From: Bradyrhizobium sp. CCGB12
Lineage (GTDB): Bacteria; Pseudomonadota; Alphaproteobacteria; Rhizobiales; Xanthobacteraceae
Assembly: GCF_024199845.1 (NCBI RefSeq)
Contig: NZ_JANADO010000001.1
Coordinates: 4,526,001 to 4,590,000 of the forward strand
Length of the DNA: 64,000 bases
Direction of reading: 5' to 3'
Shown here: positions 8,401-15,752 of the stretch, in pieces
Layout of the letters: the number at the start of each line of letters is the position of its first letter
How positions within the stretch are numbered: position 1 is the first letter of the stretch
Program-made: the position numbers and the translations under genes
Notes under the pieces: generated by a model
Told to the model about the DNA's origin: nothing
What the model saw: the letters and a program-made list of their open reading frames with translations, nothing else
Databases searched by the model: none

Positions 8401-9288
8401 ATGGAAATGCACCAGGTCCGCTATTTCCTAGCGGTGGCGCAGCTCTTGAACTTCACGCGCGCCGCCGAGGAGTGCAACGTCACGCAGCCGTCGCTGACGC
8501 GGGCGATCAAGCAGCTCGAGGCCGAGCTCGGTGGCGACCTGTTCCGCCGCGAGCGTCCGGCAGCGCAACTGACCGAGCTCGGCCAGCGCATGCATCCGCT
8601 CCTGAAGCAGTGCTATGATGCCGCCGTCGGCGCGCGCTCGCTCGCCTCATCGTTCAGAAGCGGCGAGATCGGCGCACTGCGGATCGCGCTGACGCATTCG
8701 ATCGACCTTGCGCTGCTGATCTCGCATCTCAACCAGATCAAACGGCAGTTCAACCGGCTTGAATTCCGCTTCCTGCGCGGCTCGAACCGCGAGGTCGCCG
8801 AATTCTTGAAAAAGGGCGAGGCCGAGCTCGGGATCGCCGCGGAGATCGACGAGGCCTGGGAGCGGCTCGACGTCTGGCCGTTGTTCACCGAGAACTTCGA
8901 ACTCGTCGTCGGCGATGGCCATCGGCTGGCCGGCCGCAGCTCGATCGAGCCGGACGATTTGCGATCGGAGCAGCTTCTGAACCGAACCTTCTGCGAGCAT
9001 TCCAGCCGGATTGCTGCAAGCCTGAGCGAGCACGGCATCGACATCGAACGTGGCCACGAAGTCTCGAACGAGCGCGATCTGATCGAGCTAGTCGAAGCCG
9101 ACATGGGCATCGCCATGGTACCGCACACCTCGCCCGTGCCGGAGCGGCTTACACGCGCTGCGGTGACGGGTCTGGATGCCCGTCGTACCGTCAGCCTTTA
9201 TGGGGTGGCGGGACGGCAGCGCACCGCCGTGGGCAACGCCATGATGCGCATGCTGCGCGGCGCAGACTGGCGGGAGATTGCGGGGTAG
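8401..9288 (+). CDS. LysR-family transcriptional regulator
   Basis: A 295-residue LTTR. The N-terminal winged helix-turn-helix is clear (residues 1-60: QVRYFLAVAQLLNFTRAAEE, then CNVTQPSLTRAIKQLEAELG). It is followed by a linker helix and a periplasmic-binding-protein-like effector domain from about residue 90. The ATG at 8401 has GGGAG 8 bases upstream. It is transcribed away from the patatin gene, the usual geometry for an LTTR and its target, and a perfect inverted repeat lies between them. The effector is not known. Confidence 0.92.
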   Translation: MEMHQVRYFLAVAQLLNFTRAAEECNVTQPSLTRAIKQLEAELGGDLFRRERPAAQLTELGQRMHPLLKQCYDAAVGARSLASSFRSGEIGALRIALTHSIDLALLISHLNQIKRQFNRLEFRFLRGSNREVAEFLKKGEAELGIAAEIDEAWERLDVWPLFTENFELVVGDGHRLAGRSSIEPDDLRSEQLLNRTFCEHSSRIAASLSEHGIDIERGHEVSNERDLIELVEADMGIAMVPHTSPVPERLTRAAVTGLDARRTVSLYGVAGRQRTAVGNAMMRMLRGADWREIAG

Positions 9289-9312
9289 GTTTCGCGGGAG
9301 ACAACGACAGTC

Positions 9313-10029
9313 TCAGGACTCCGCGCCGGCATCTTCCAGCGCCTCGAGCAGATCGTCGATCTCCATGCGCTTGCGAAAATCGGGGTCGACGAAGCGGGCC
9401 TTCACGATGCCGTCGCGCCCGACTACGAACACGGCCGGGATCGGCAGCATCCAGCCGTCATTGCCGTGGAATTTCGCCATGTCCTGATAGGACAACAGAT
9501 GCTGGATCTCGGTGCCGAGCCAGATCGCGAGATTGAGCGAGAGCGCATAGCCATTGTCGAGATCGGTCAGGATCGGAAACGGCGCACCGGCATCCACCTT
9601 GAGCTGCCGCGCATATTCCTGCGTCTCCGGCATGATAGCCACGACCTGTGCCCCCATCGCGTTGATGCGGCCGGCGGCTTCGACCACCGCACGGACATTG
9701 AGCCGGCAATACGGACACCAGTGACCGCGGAAGAACATCACTGCAACCGGGCCGCTCTCCAGCAGCGCGGTGAGCGCGACGAGACGTCCGCTCTCGTCGG
9801 GCAGCATGAACGGCGGCATCATATCTCCCGGACGCGGCGCCATCTCGCCACCATCGTTTCCGTTCAATCGCGCGACCAGGCGATCGACCGCCTCGCCATA
9901 AGCAGGGAAGACCTTGCGGCTGGCCTCTGCATAGGCGAGGAGCTGTTCGTTCAGCGTTCCATCCATGTCGCGGCAGCGCTGGAAGGCAAGCCTGAGCTGT
10001 TCGGCGTCGGCGGGCGAGAGAGACGTCAT
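9313..10029 (-). CDS. AhpC/TSA-family peroxiredoxin
   Basis: A 238-residue thiol peroxidase. The peroxidatic Cys sits in FFRGHWCPYCRL, a CxxC context typical of PRX-like2/AhpC-TSA proteins. The thioredoxin fold runs from about residue 70 (PGDMMPPFMLPDESGRLV) to a C-terminal FVVGRDGIVKARFVDPDFRKR. A helical N-terminal domain of about 65 residues precedes it. The start at 10029 has a GGAG site 8 bases upstream; the open frame extends 23 codons further but without a site. Upstream lie a GC hairpin and an 8-codon reading frame with a strong ribosome site, suggesting regulated translation or attenuation. Confidence 0.9.
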   Translation of the reverse strand: MTSLSPADAEQLRLAFQRCRDMDGTLNEQLLAYAEASRKVFPAYGEAVDRLVARLNGNDGGEMAPRPGDMMPPFMLPDESGRLVALTALLESGPVAVMFFRGHWCPYCRLNVRAVVEAAGRINAMGAQVVAIMPETQEYARQLKVDAGAPFPILTDLDNGYALSLNLAIWLGTEIQHLLSYQDMAKFHGNDGWMLPIPAVFVVGRDGIVKARFVDPDFRKRMEIDDLLEALEDAGAES

Positions 10030-10072
10030 CTTCTGCTCCGGCGTTCGGGGACGAATACTAGTTTCCTGGTCC

Positions 10073-10093
10073 GGCCGCCCGCAAGGGGCGGCC
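10073..10093 (-). terminator. GC-rich hairpin between short leader frame and peroxiredoxin gene
   Basis: On the coding strand GGCCGCCC-CTTGC-GGGCGGCC forms a perfect 8-bp stem, 44 bases before the peroxiredoxin start. No U-tract follows, so it may pause transcription or need Rho rather than terminate on its own. Confidence 0.5.
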
Positions 10094-10107
10094 GTCATGG
10101 CACATGA

Positions 10108-10134
10108 TCAGTTTACGTAGCATTTGCCGGTCAT
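10108..10134 (-). CDS. putative 8-residue leader peptide (MTGKCYVN)
   Basis: ATG-ACC-GGC-AAA-TGC-TAC-GTA-AAC-TGA, preceded at 6 bases by GGAGGAG, as strong a ribosome site as any in the window. It lies 78 bases upstream of the peroxiredoxin gene on the same strand and is followed by a GC hairpin. The peptide contains one Cys and one Tyr. The frame is also open upstream as an extension, but the site marks this ATG as the real start. Whether it is translated, and whether it senses cysteine or redox state, is inference. It could be a chance start. Confidence 0.45.
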   Translation of the reverse strand: MTGKCYVN

Positions 10135-10161
10135 GGGACGCTCCTCCGGATTGACGTAAAC
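10111..10161 (-). promoter_or_regulatory. inverted repeat enclosing the leader ribosome site
   Basis: GTTTACGT at 10111-10118 and ACGTAAAC at 10154-10161 are perfect inverted copies, 35 bases apart. In the left-pointing RNA they would pair and place the GGAGGAG site and ATG of the short frame in the loop. This could be an RNA switch or a DNA operator. Confidence 0.4.
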
Positions 10162-10213
10162 GCCCGCTAATCGGGCACGTTGCCATCGAACGGCGGAAGT
10201 CGCGCGAGCGGAA

Positions 10214-10256
10214 ATGCCGATCCACGATCGGTTCGATAGCCGCCGCCTATCGGCAT
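10214..10256. promoter_or_regulatory. nested inverted repeats in peroxiredoxin-cupin spacer
   Basis: ATGCCGAT (10214) pairs with ATCGGCAT (10249). Inside lies CCGATC-CAC-GATCGG (10217-10231). This is a possible operator between the divergent peroxiredoxin and cupin genes. Confidence 0.35.
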
Positions 10257-10369
10257 AGCGCTGAGCTATCGCACCGAGAGCGAACGGGCATTTCAGGACG
10301 AGCAGCGCCTCGAAGAAACTCCTGCCACAGCCGGCGACCGCTGCGGTTGCGGCAACACAGGAGACTTCC

Positions 10370-10852
10370 ATGTTCAAGCATCGCACATTATCTCGCGCGG
10401 TCTGCCCGGGTCTTGCGATCCTCGGCGCCCTGACGCTTTCGGCCCAGCCGGTCATCGCCGGCGAGTGCCCCGCGGACAAGATCAAGCCGAACGCGCAGCA
10501 GATGGTAGACCATAAGCCGGTCGGCGTCACCGACGTCACGCTCGGCGCGATCGATCTCGGCAAGCAGCCCGCCCGTATCGAAGGCCGCGAGCTGCGCTTC
10601 CGCAAGTTGACGATCGCGCCCGGCGGCATCGTACCCTGGCACAGCCATGACGACCGCCCCGCCCTGATTCTCGTTCAGCAGGGCGAGATCGTCGAGTACG
10701 CCTCCAACTGCGTCGATCCGATCGTGCACAAGGCCGGTGACATCCGTCCCGAAGTATTCGGCACGTCGCATTGGTGGAAGAACCTCGGCAAGGAGACCGT
10801 CATTCTCTATGTCGGCGACGTCCGCAAGGACCCGAACGACCACCACATGTAA
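10370..10852 (+). CDS. exported cupin-domain protein
   Basis: A 160-residue protein with a Sec-type signal peptide (residues 1-30, ending near VIAGEC) and one cupin barrel. The first cupin motif is recognisable around PGGIVPWHSHDDRPALILVQQGEI (two His and a downstream Glu, likely metal ligands). The second, weaker one is near PEVFGTSHWWKNLGKETVILYVGD (His). The mature protein has two Cys besides. ACAGGAG lies 9 bases before the ATG. It is probably a periplasmic metal-binding or small-molecule-binding protein; enzymatic activity cannot be assigned. It diverges from the peroxiredoxin gene across a structured spacer. Confidence 0.8.
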   Translation: MFKHRTLSRAVCPGLAILGALTLSAQPVIAGECPADKIKPNAQQMVDHKPVGVTDVTLGAIDLGKQPARIEGRELRFRKLTIAPGGIVPWHSHDDRPALILVQQGEIVEYASNCVDPIVHKAGDIRPEVFGTSHWWKNLGKETVILYVGDVRKDPNDHHM

Positions 10853-10870
10853 CGCGCGCCTGTCGCGCAT

Positions 10871-10892
10871 GCGCCCCGTCCTTGCGGGGCGC
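10871..10892 (+). terminator. hairpin downstream of cupin gene
   Basis: GCGCCCCG-TCCTTG-CGGGGCGC, an 8-bp perfect stem 19 bases after the stop codon. No T-tract follows, so termination may be weak or Rho-assisted. Confidence 0.55.
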
Positions 10893-10999
10893 TAAGCGAA
10901 CGATGGTGAGCAGTTGCCCGCCTGAAGCTCTCGCGATTCGGGGTCGGGCGCATGGTGCGCCGTCTCGGAACGACAATCAGGCTGCTTGGAGATCCCGCC

Positions 11000-12202
11000 A
11001 TGGACGATCTGACCGCACCGATGAAGCCGTCCGCGATCGCGATGGACGAGCGCTCTCCGGGCGGCGCGTTGCGCTCGCTCGTGATTGGACTGACTGCGTT
11101 CCTGACCGTCGTCGACCTGTTCGCGACCCAGGCCATCCTGCCCTCTCTGACACGCCATTACGGCGTCACGCCGGCCGCGATGGGCTTCGCCGTCAATGCC
11201 AGCACTTTCGGCATGGCTGTCGCCAGCCTCGTCGTCGGCCTTCTGAGCCCGCATATCGAGCGCCGGACCGGCATCCTCTTCAGTCTCCTGCTTCTGGCAA
11301 TCCCCACGAGCCTGTTGGCGACCGCACCCAATCTTGCAGTATTCACCACCCTGCGGGTCGCGCAGGGTCTGTGCATGGCCTCCGCTTTCGCGCTGACGCT
11401 GGCCTATCTGGGCGAGCAATGCGGCGCGATGGACGCCGGCGGCGCGTTTGCCGCCTACATCACCGGAAACGTCGCCAGCAATCTCATTGGCCGGCTGGTC
11501 TCGGCAGCCGTCGCCGATGGCCTTGGCCTCGCGTGGAATTTCTACGTTTTCGCTGCGCTCAATCTCGCCGGCGCAACGCTGGTCCATTTCACCATCAAGC
11601 ACGTCCAGCCGATGCATGCGATGACGGCGACGGCATCTCCGCTCGCCGCGATGTTCGCACATTGGCGCGATCGGCGGTTGCGCGCTGCCTACGGCATCGG
11701 CTTCTGCATCCTGTTCGCCTTCATCGGCACCTTCACCTTCGTCAATTTCGTTCTGGTGCGGCCGCCGCTATCGCTTGGCATGATGGGTCTGGGCTTCGTC
11801 TATGTCGTTTTCCTGCCCTCGGTGATCACGACATTGCTGGCGGGCAGGGTCGCAATGCGCTTCGGACCACGGCCGACGATCTGGGGCTCACTCGCCGTCG
11901 CCGGGATAGGCCTGCCCTTGATGCTGGCGCTGCATCTGGGCGCGGTGCTCGCCGGGATGGTTCTGGTCGGCGTCGGCACGTTCTTCGCGCAAGCGGCCGC
12001 CACCGGCTTCGTGGGACAAGCCGTCACCGACAACCGCGGCATCGCCAGCGGCACCTATCTCGCCTGCTATTTCTGCGGCGGACTGGTTGGCACGGCCGTG
12101 CTCGGACGGCTGTTCGACGCCTTCGGCTGGCAGGCTTGCGTGGCCGGTGTGGGTTCAGCCCTCATCGCCGCAGCCCTGCTCACGATGGACCTGAAGCGCT
12201 AG
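11000..12202 (+). CDS. MFS transporter
   Basis: A 400-residue major facilitator with 12 predicted membrane spans. The first helix region (SLVIGLTAFLTVVDLFATQAI), LPSLTRHYGVTPAAMGFAVN and the RTGILFSLLLLAIP loop resemble the arabinose-efflux/YnfM-type branch of the family. The start at 11000 has GGAGA 8 bases upstream; an upstream GTG/ATG reading from 10952 is less likely. Direction of transport and substrate are unknown; related proteins are drug or sugar exporters. It is transcribed towards the left-pointing CBS-domain gene. Confidence 0.85.
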   Translation: MDDLTAPMKPSAIAMDERSPGGALRSLVIGLTAFLTVVDLFATQAILPSLTRHYGVTPAAMGFAVNASTFGMAVASLVVGLLSPHIERRTGILFSLLLLAIPTSLLATAPNLAVFTTLRVAQGLCMASAFALTLAYLGEQCGAMDAGGAFAAYITGNVASNLIGRLVSAAVADGLGLAWNFYVFAALNLAGATLVHFTIKHVQPMHAMTATASPLAAMFAHWRDRRLRAAYGIGFCILFAFIGTFTFVNFVLVRPPLSLGMMGLGFVYVVFLPSVITTLLAGRVAMRFGPRPTIWGSLAVAGIGLPLMLALHLGAVLAGMVLVGVGTFFAQAAATGFVGQAVTDNRGIASGTYLACYFCGGLVGTAVLGRLFDAFGWQACVAGVGSALIAAALLTMDLKR

Positions 12203-12280
12203 CGCTTGGCCGGCGCTTCCTGCGGCGGCTCGTCGTCGGCAATCGCGCGCCAGGCGGCGCCTTCCGCAAGCTCCCACAAG

Positions 12281-12706
12281 TCAGTCCCTCGCCGCCGCCT
12301 TGAGCGCGGCGATGACGTCCTCGCGGGCGATGATTCCGACCAGCTTCTGGGCGCCGTCGAGCACGATGATGCTCCTGATGCGGTGCTCGACCATGATCTG
12401 GAGCACGCGCGTCAGCCGCGTGTCGGGGCTGACATAGATGAACTCGGTCGTCATGACGTCGCCGATCTTGCGGCTCATCAGGTCGTGATAGCGCGGCAGC
12501 ATCTGGCTCGGCGTGAAGGCGAAGCACTTCAGGATGTCGAATTTGGTGACGATGCCGACCACCTGCCCGTCGTCCTCGACCGGATAGGAGTTGAAATCGT
12601 CGGTCTCGAACATCTCGCTGAGCTCGAGCAAGTCGTGGTCGCGCTGCACCGTCTTGACGTTGCGCGTCATGTAGCCGTCGACGGTCTGTTCAAGAAATCT
12701 GTACAC
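12281..12706 (-). CDS. CBS-domain protein
   Basis: A 141-residue protein made almost entirely of two CBS repeats: residues 5-60 (VDGYMTRNVKTV ... SYPVEDDGQVVGIVTKFDIL) and 75-138 (IGDVMTTEFIYVSP ... RIRSIIVLDGAQKLVGIIAREDVI). CBS pairs bind adenosine nucleotides and act as energy or redox sensors. The start is GTG at 12706 behind a very strong GAGGAGG site. A longer frame to 12808 has no such site. It is divergent from fixL, and stand-alone CBS proteins are often induced by low oxygen. An imperfect FixK-like box lies 168 bases upstream. Confidence 0.85.
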   Translation of the reverse strand: MYRFLEQTVDGYMTRNVKTVQRDHDLLELSEMFETDDFNSYPVEDDGQVVGIVTKFDILKCFAFTPSQMLPRYHDLMSRKIGDVMTTEFIYVSPDTRLTRVLQIMVEHRIRSIIVLDGAQKLVGIIAREDVIAALKAAARD

Positions 12707-13020
12707 GGCGCATCCTCCTCGAGCTTTTGGCCGGCCGTCGATGCGACAGCAACATCGGTCGATCAGCCCCTGGGCCTCGGCGCCGTCGGTGAAATAGCGC
12801 GGCGGCACGAATCCCGCCGCGGCGAGCCCGACGATGGCCGCCGCGAAATCTAACCCCGTCGACGCCGGGCAGGATGAGATAGATCAAATCGTCGGGCGCC
12901 GCGTCGTGGGAATGCTGCCGGTGCCATCAGACATCCGAACTTGCCTCCGGCCCGGCCTTGGGCGAAATTGCCGCCAAGTTCGCGGCGGCCTGCTTGCCGC
13001 ACGAGAATGGGAGTCACCGC
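12707..13020. other. spacer between CBS gene and fixL
   Basis: About 314 bases without a supportable gene. It holds an imperfect FixK-like box at 12874-12887 and the GGGAG ribosome site of fixL at 13009. Frames open here lack ribosome sites and resemble no family I know. Confidence 0.6.
12874..12887. promoter_or_regulatory. imperfect FixK/FNR-type box
   Basis: ATGA-GATAGA-TCAA against TTGA-N6-TCAA (7 of 8 positions). It lies 168 bases before the CBS start and 134 before fixL. It could serve either gene; one mismatch makes it a weak call. Confidence 0.3.
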
Positions 13021-14538
13021 TTGTCGCCGACCCGTGTAACGCATCCGCCAGACGACGGTCGGGGTGAGCATTTCCGGGTGCGGATCGAAGGGTTCGGCGT
13101 CGGCACCTGGGACCTCGACCTCACGACGTGGGAATTGGACTGGTCGGATACCGCCAGGAGCCTGCTCGGTATCGAGCGGGACCAGCCGGCGAGCTATGAG
13201 CTGTTCCTGTCACGCCTCGAGACCAGGGACCGCGCACGCGTGGAGAGCGCGATCACGCGCGTCTCCGAGCGTGGCGGTGGCCTGGACGTATCCTTCAAGG
13301 TCGCTGGTGGCTCCGGCAGCGGGCAATGGATCCGCGCCCGGGCGGGACTCATCCGGGACGAAGCCGGCACGGCCCGTCATCTCAGCGGCATCTTTCTCGA
13401 CATCGACGAAGAGAAGCAGGTCGAGGAGGCGCTGCGCACGCGCGAGAGTCACCTTCGCTCCATCCTCCAGACCATTCCCGATGCCATGATCGTCATCGAC
13501 GGCCACGGCATCATGCAGCTCTTCAGCACGGCCGCCGAACGCCTGTTCGGCTGGTCCGAGCACGAGGCGATCGGCCAGAATGTCAGCATCCTGATGCCGG
13601 AGCCCGATCGCACCCGCCACGACAGCTACATCGCCCGTTATCGCAGCACCAACGATCCGCACATCATCGGCATCGGCCGCATCGTGACCGGCAAGCGCCG
13701 CGACGGCACGACCTTTCCGATGCACCTGTCGATCGGCGAGATGCAGTCCGGCGGCGAGCCCTATTTCACCGGCTTCGTCCGCGACCTCACCGAGCACCAG
13801 CGAACCCAGGCCCGGCTCCAGGAGCTGCAGTCCGAGCTCGTCCACGTCTCGCGGCTGACCGCAATGGGCGAGATGGCTTCCGCGCTCGCCCACGAGCTCA
13901 ACCAGCCGCTGGCGGCGATCAGCAATTACATGAAGGGATCACGTCGCCTGCTTGCCGGCAGCAGCGATCCCAACACGCCGAAGATCGAGAGCGCGCTGGA
14001 CCGCGCCTCGGAGCAGGCCTTGCGCGCCGGCCAGATCATCCGGCGCCTGCGCGACTTCGTCTCGCGCGGCGAGTCGGAGAAGCGGGTCGAGAGCCTGTCC
14101 AAGCTGATCGAGGAGGCCGGCGCGCTCGGTCTCGCCGGCGCGCGAGAGCAGAACGTGCAGCTCCGCTTCAGCCTCGACCCCGGTGCCGATCTCGTGCTCG
14201 CCGACCGGGTGCAGATCCAGCAGGTGCTGGTCAATCTGTTCCGCAACGCGCTGGAGGCGATGGCGCACTCGCCGCGGCGCGAGCTCGTGGTCGCCAACAC
14301 CCGCCTCGCCGACGACATGATCGAGGTCGAAGTGTCCGACACCGGCTCCGGCTTCCAGGGCGACATCATTCCAAACCTGTTTCAGACCTTCTTCACCACC
14401 AAGGAAACCGGCATGGGCGTCGGATTGTCCATCAGCCGATCGATCATCGAGGCTCACGGCGGCCGCATGTGGGCCGAGAGCAATGCAACGGGCGGGGCGA
14501 CGTTCCGCTTCACCTTGCCGTCAACCGACGAGAACTGA
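13021..14538 (+). CDS. fixL: oxygen-sensing haem histidine kinase FixL
   Basis: A 505-residue soluble FixL. It has an N-terminal PAS-A (about 20-130), a haem PAS-B (about 145-260) and a histidine kinase (about 270-505). With the TTG start at 13021 (GGGAG 7 bases upstream), residue numbers match the structurally studied B. japonicum FixL: proximal haem ligand His200, Arg206, His214, Ile215, distal Arg220, Ile238, and phospho-acceptor His291 in LAHELNQPLAA. The ATPase boxes follow (LVNLFRNALEA, DTGSGF, FFTTKETGMGVGLSIS). When oxygen leaves the haem, the kinase phosphorylates FixJ. fixJ starts 3 bases after the stop, so the pair is one operon. Confidence 0.98.
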   Translation: MSPTRVTHPPDDGRGEHFRVRIEGFGVGTWDLDLTTWELDWSDTARSLLGIERDQPASYELFLSRLETRDRARVESAITRVSERGGGLDVSFKVAGGSGSGQWIRARAGLIRDEAGTARHLSGIFLDIDEEKQVEEALRTRESHLRSILQTIPDAMIVIDGHGIMQLFSTAAERLFGWSEHEAIGQNVSILMPEPDRTRHDSYIARYRSTNDPHIIGIGRIVTGKRRDGTTFPMHLSIGEMQSGGEPYFTGFVRDLTEHQRTQARLQELQSELVHVSRLTAMGEMASALAHELNQPLAAISNYMKGSRRLLAGSSDPNTPKIESALDRASEQALRAGQIIRRLRDFVSRGESEKRVESLSKLIEEAGALGLAGAREQNVQLRFSLDPGADLVLADRVQIQQVLVNLFRNALEAMAHSPRRELVVANTRLADDMIEVEVSDTGSGFQGDIIPNLFQTFFTTKETGMGVGLSISRSIIEAHGGRMWAESNATGGATFRFTLPSTDEN

Positions 14539-14541
14539 TTC

Positions 14542-15159
14542 ATGACGACCAAGGGACATGTCTACGTCATCGACGACGACGCCGCGATGCGGGACTCGCT
14601 GAATTTCCTGCTGGATTCCGCCGGCTTCGGCGTCACCCTGTTCGACAACGCGCAGAGCTTCATCGACACCCTGCCCGGCCTCGCCTTCGGCTGCGTCGTC
14701 TCCGACGTGCGCATGCCGGGCCTCGACGGTATCGAGCTTCTGAAGCGCGTGAAGGCGCAGAACAGCCCGTTTCCGATCCTGATCATGACCGGTCATGGCG
14801 ACGTGCCGCTCGCGGTCGAGGCGATGAAGCTCGGAGCGGTCGACTTCCTGGAGAAGCCGTTCGAGGACGATCGTCTCATCACCATGATCGAAGCGGCGAT
14901 CCGCCAGGCCGAACCGGTAGCCAAGAGTGAGGCCATTTCGCAGGAGATCGCCGCTCGCGTCGCCTCCTTGAGCCCGCGGGAACGCCAGGTCATGGAGGGA
15001 CTGATTGCCGGCCTCTCCAACAAGCTGATCGCCCGCGAATACGACATCAGCCCGCGGACCATCGAAGTGTACCGGGCCAACGTGATGACCAAGATGCAGG
15101 CCAACAGCCTGTCGGAGCTGGTCCGCATGGCGATGCGTGCCGGCATGCTCCACGATTGA
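14542..15159 (+). CDS. fixJ: response regulator FixJ
   Basis: A 205-residue two-domain regulator. The receiver domain (1-120) has acidic-pocket residues in VIDDDAAM, phospho-acceptor Asp55 in VVSDVRMPG, a conserved Thr in IMTGHG and Lys in LEKPF. The C-terminal LuxR-type helix-turn-helix (about 140-200) is LSPRERQVMEGLIAG, then PRTIEVYRANVMTKM. Phosphorylated by FixL at low oxygen, it activates fixK2. It is translated with fixL. A perfect FixK box follows its stop codon and belongs to the next gene. Confidence 0.98.
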   Translation: MTTKGHVYVIDDDAAMRDSLNFLLDSAGFGVTLFDNAQSFIDTLPGLAFGCVVSDVRMPGLDGIELLKRVKAQNSPFPILIMTGHGDVPLAVEAMKLGAVDFLEKPFEDDRLITMIEAAIRQAEPVAKSEAISQEIAARVASLSPRERQVMEGLIAGLSNKLIAREYDISPRTIEVYRANVMTKMQANSLSELVRMAMRAGMLHD

Positions 15160-15185
15160 GCCAGCCGGCTTCGCGGCAGCCAACC

Positions 15186-15199
15186 TTGAGGCAGGTCAA
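15186..15199 (+). promoter_or_regulatory. perfect FixK/FNR box before the receiver-only regulator
   Basis: TTGA-GGCAGG-TCAA matches TTGA-N6-TCAA in all eight positions. Its centre (15192.5) is about 41 bases upstream of the ATG at 15233. A class II promoter with this box would therefore start at or within a few bases of the start codon. A -10-like TGCTAG lies at 15218. Confidence 0.85.
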
Positions 15200-15232
15200 G
15201 GCCCTTGGCGGGCCGCGTGCTAGTCAAGCAGC

Positions 15233-15649
15233 ATGATCGAGGTCAGCTCACACCATGCGCCGCCGTCGTCCTCCGCAAGACCCACCGTCTATGTGGTCGA
15301 CGACGATGCCGCCGTCCTGGGGTCGCTGCGGTTCCTGCTGGAGACCGATGGCTTCGCCGTGCGGACCTTCAGGAGCGGCACCGCTCTGCTCAATGCGAGC
15401 GAAGCAGCCGGTGCGGACTGCTACGTGATTGACTACAAGATGCCCGGCATCAACGGCATCGATCTGGCAGGTCGCCTGCGCCAGTCGGATCGCGACACGC
15501 CCGTGATCCTGATCACCGGCTATCCGGACGCGAACATCGCGACCCGGGCGGCCGCGGCAGGCATAAGAGACGTGATTTTGAAGCCGCTTCTCGACGAAAG
15601 CCTGGTCAAGCGGATCCGCGGCGCCATCCAGGACAGGCCTCTGACCTGA
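15233..15649 (+). CDS. single-domain response regulator in the fix cluster
   Basis: A 138-residue receiver domain without an output domain. Features are VYVVDDDAAVLGSL (acidic pair), phospho-Asp in YVIDYKMPGI, Thr in LITGYPD and Lys in VILKPLLDE. It lies between fixJ and fixK2, as does its counterpart in B. diazoefficiens, which I recall as FixK2-dependent. A perfect FixK box upstream supports that. It might act as a phosphate sink or feedback element for FixL; this is inference. There is no clear Shine-Dalgarno site, consistent with a very short or absent leader. Confidence 0.92.
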   Translation: MIEVSSHHAPPSSSARPTVYVVDDDAAVLGSLRFLLETDGFAVRTFRSGTALLNASEAAGADCYVIDYKMPGINGIDLAGRLRQSDRDTPVILITGYPDANIATRAAAAGIRDVILKPLLDESLVKRIRGAIQDRPLT

Positions 15650-15660
15650 CCTACGGGATT

Positions 15661-15682
15661 CTACGTAAGGCATCACCCTTAA
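15661..15682 (+). promoter_or_regulatory. candidate FixJ-binding site upstream of fixK2
   Basis: CTACGTAAGGCATCACCC resembles the GTAAG/TACGTA plus downstream CCC pattern of FixJ sites at rhizobial fixK promoters. It lies about 70-90 bases before fixK2. A 13-base palindrome TCGAAATTTTCGA follows at 15691-15703. Confidence 0.45.
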
Positions 15683-15752
15683 GATATCGCTCGAAATTTT
15701 CGAAGCTCCCGATACCGCGTACCAGTGCGTCATCACAACGGAGATGGCGCAG

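Noticed and set aside
10135..10629. A 173-codon minus-strand frame ending in the MTGKCYVN codons
   Set aside because: It runs opposite the cupin gene and through its promoter. Only the last ATG has a ribosome site.
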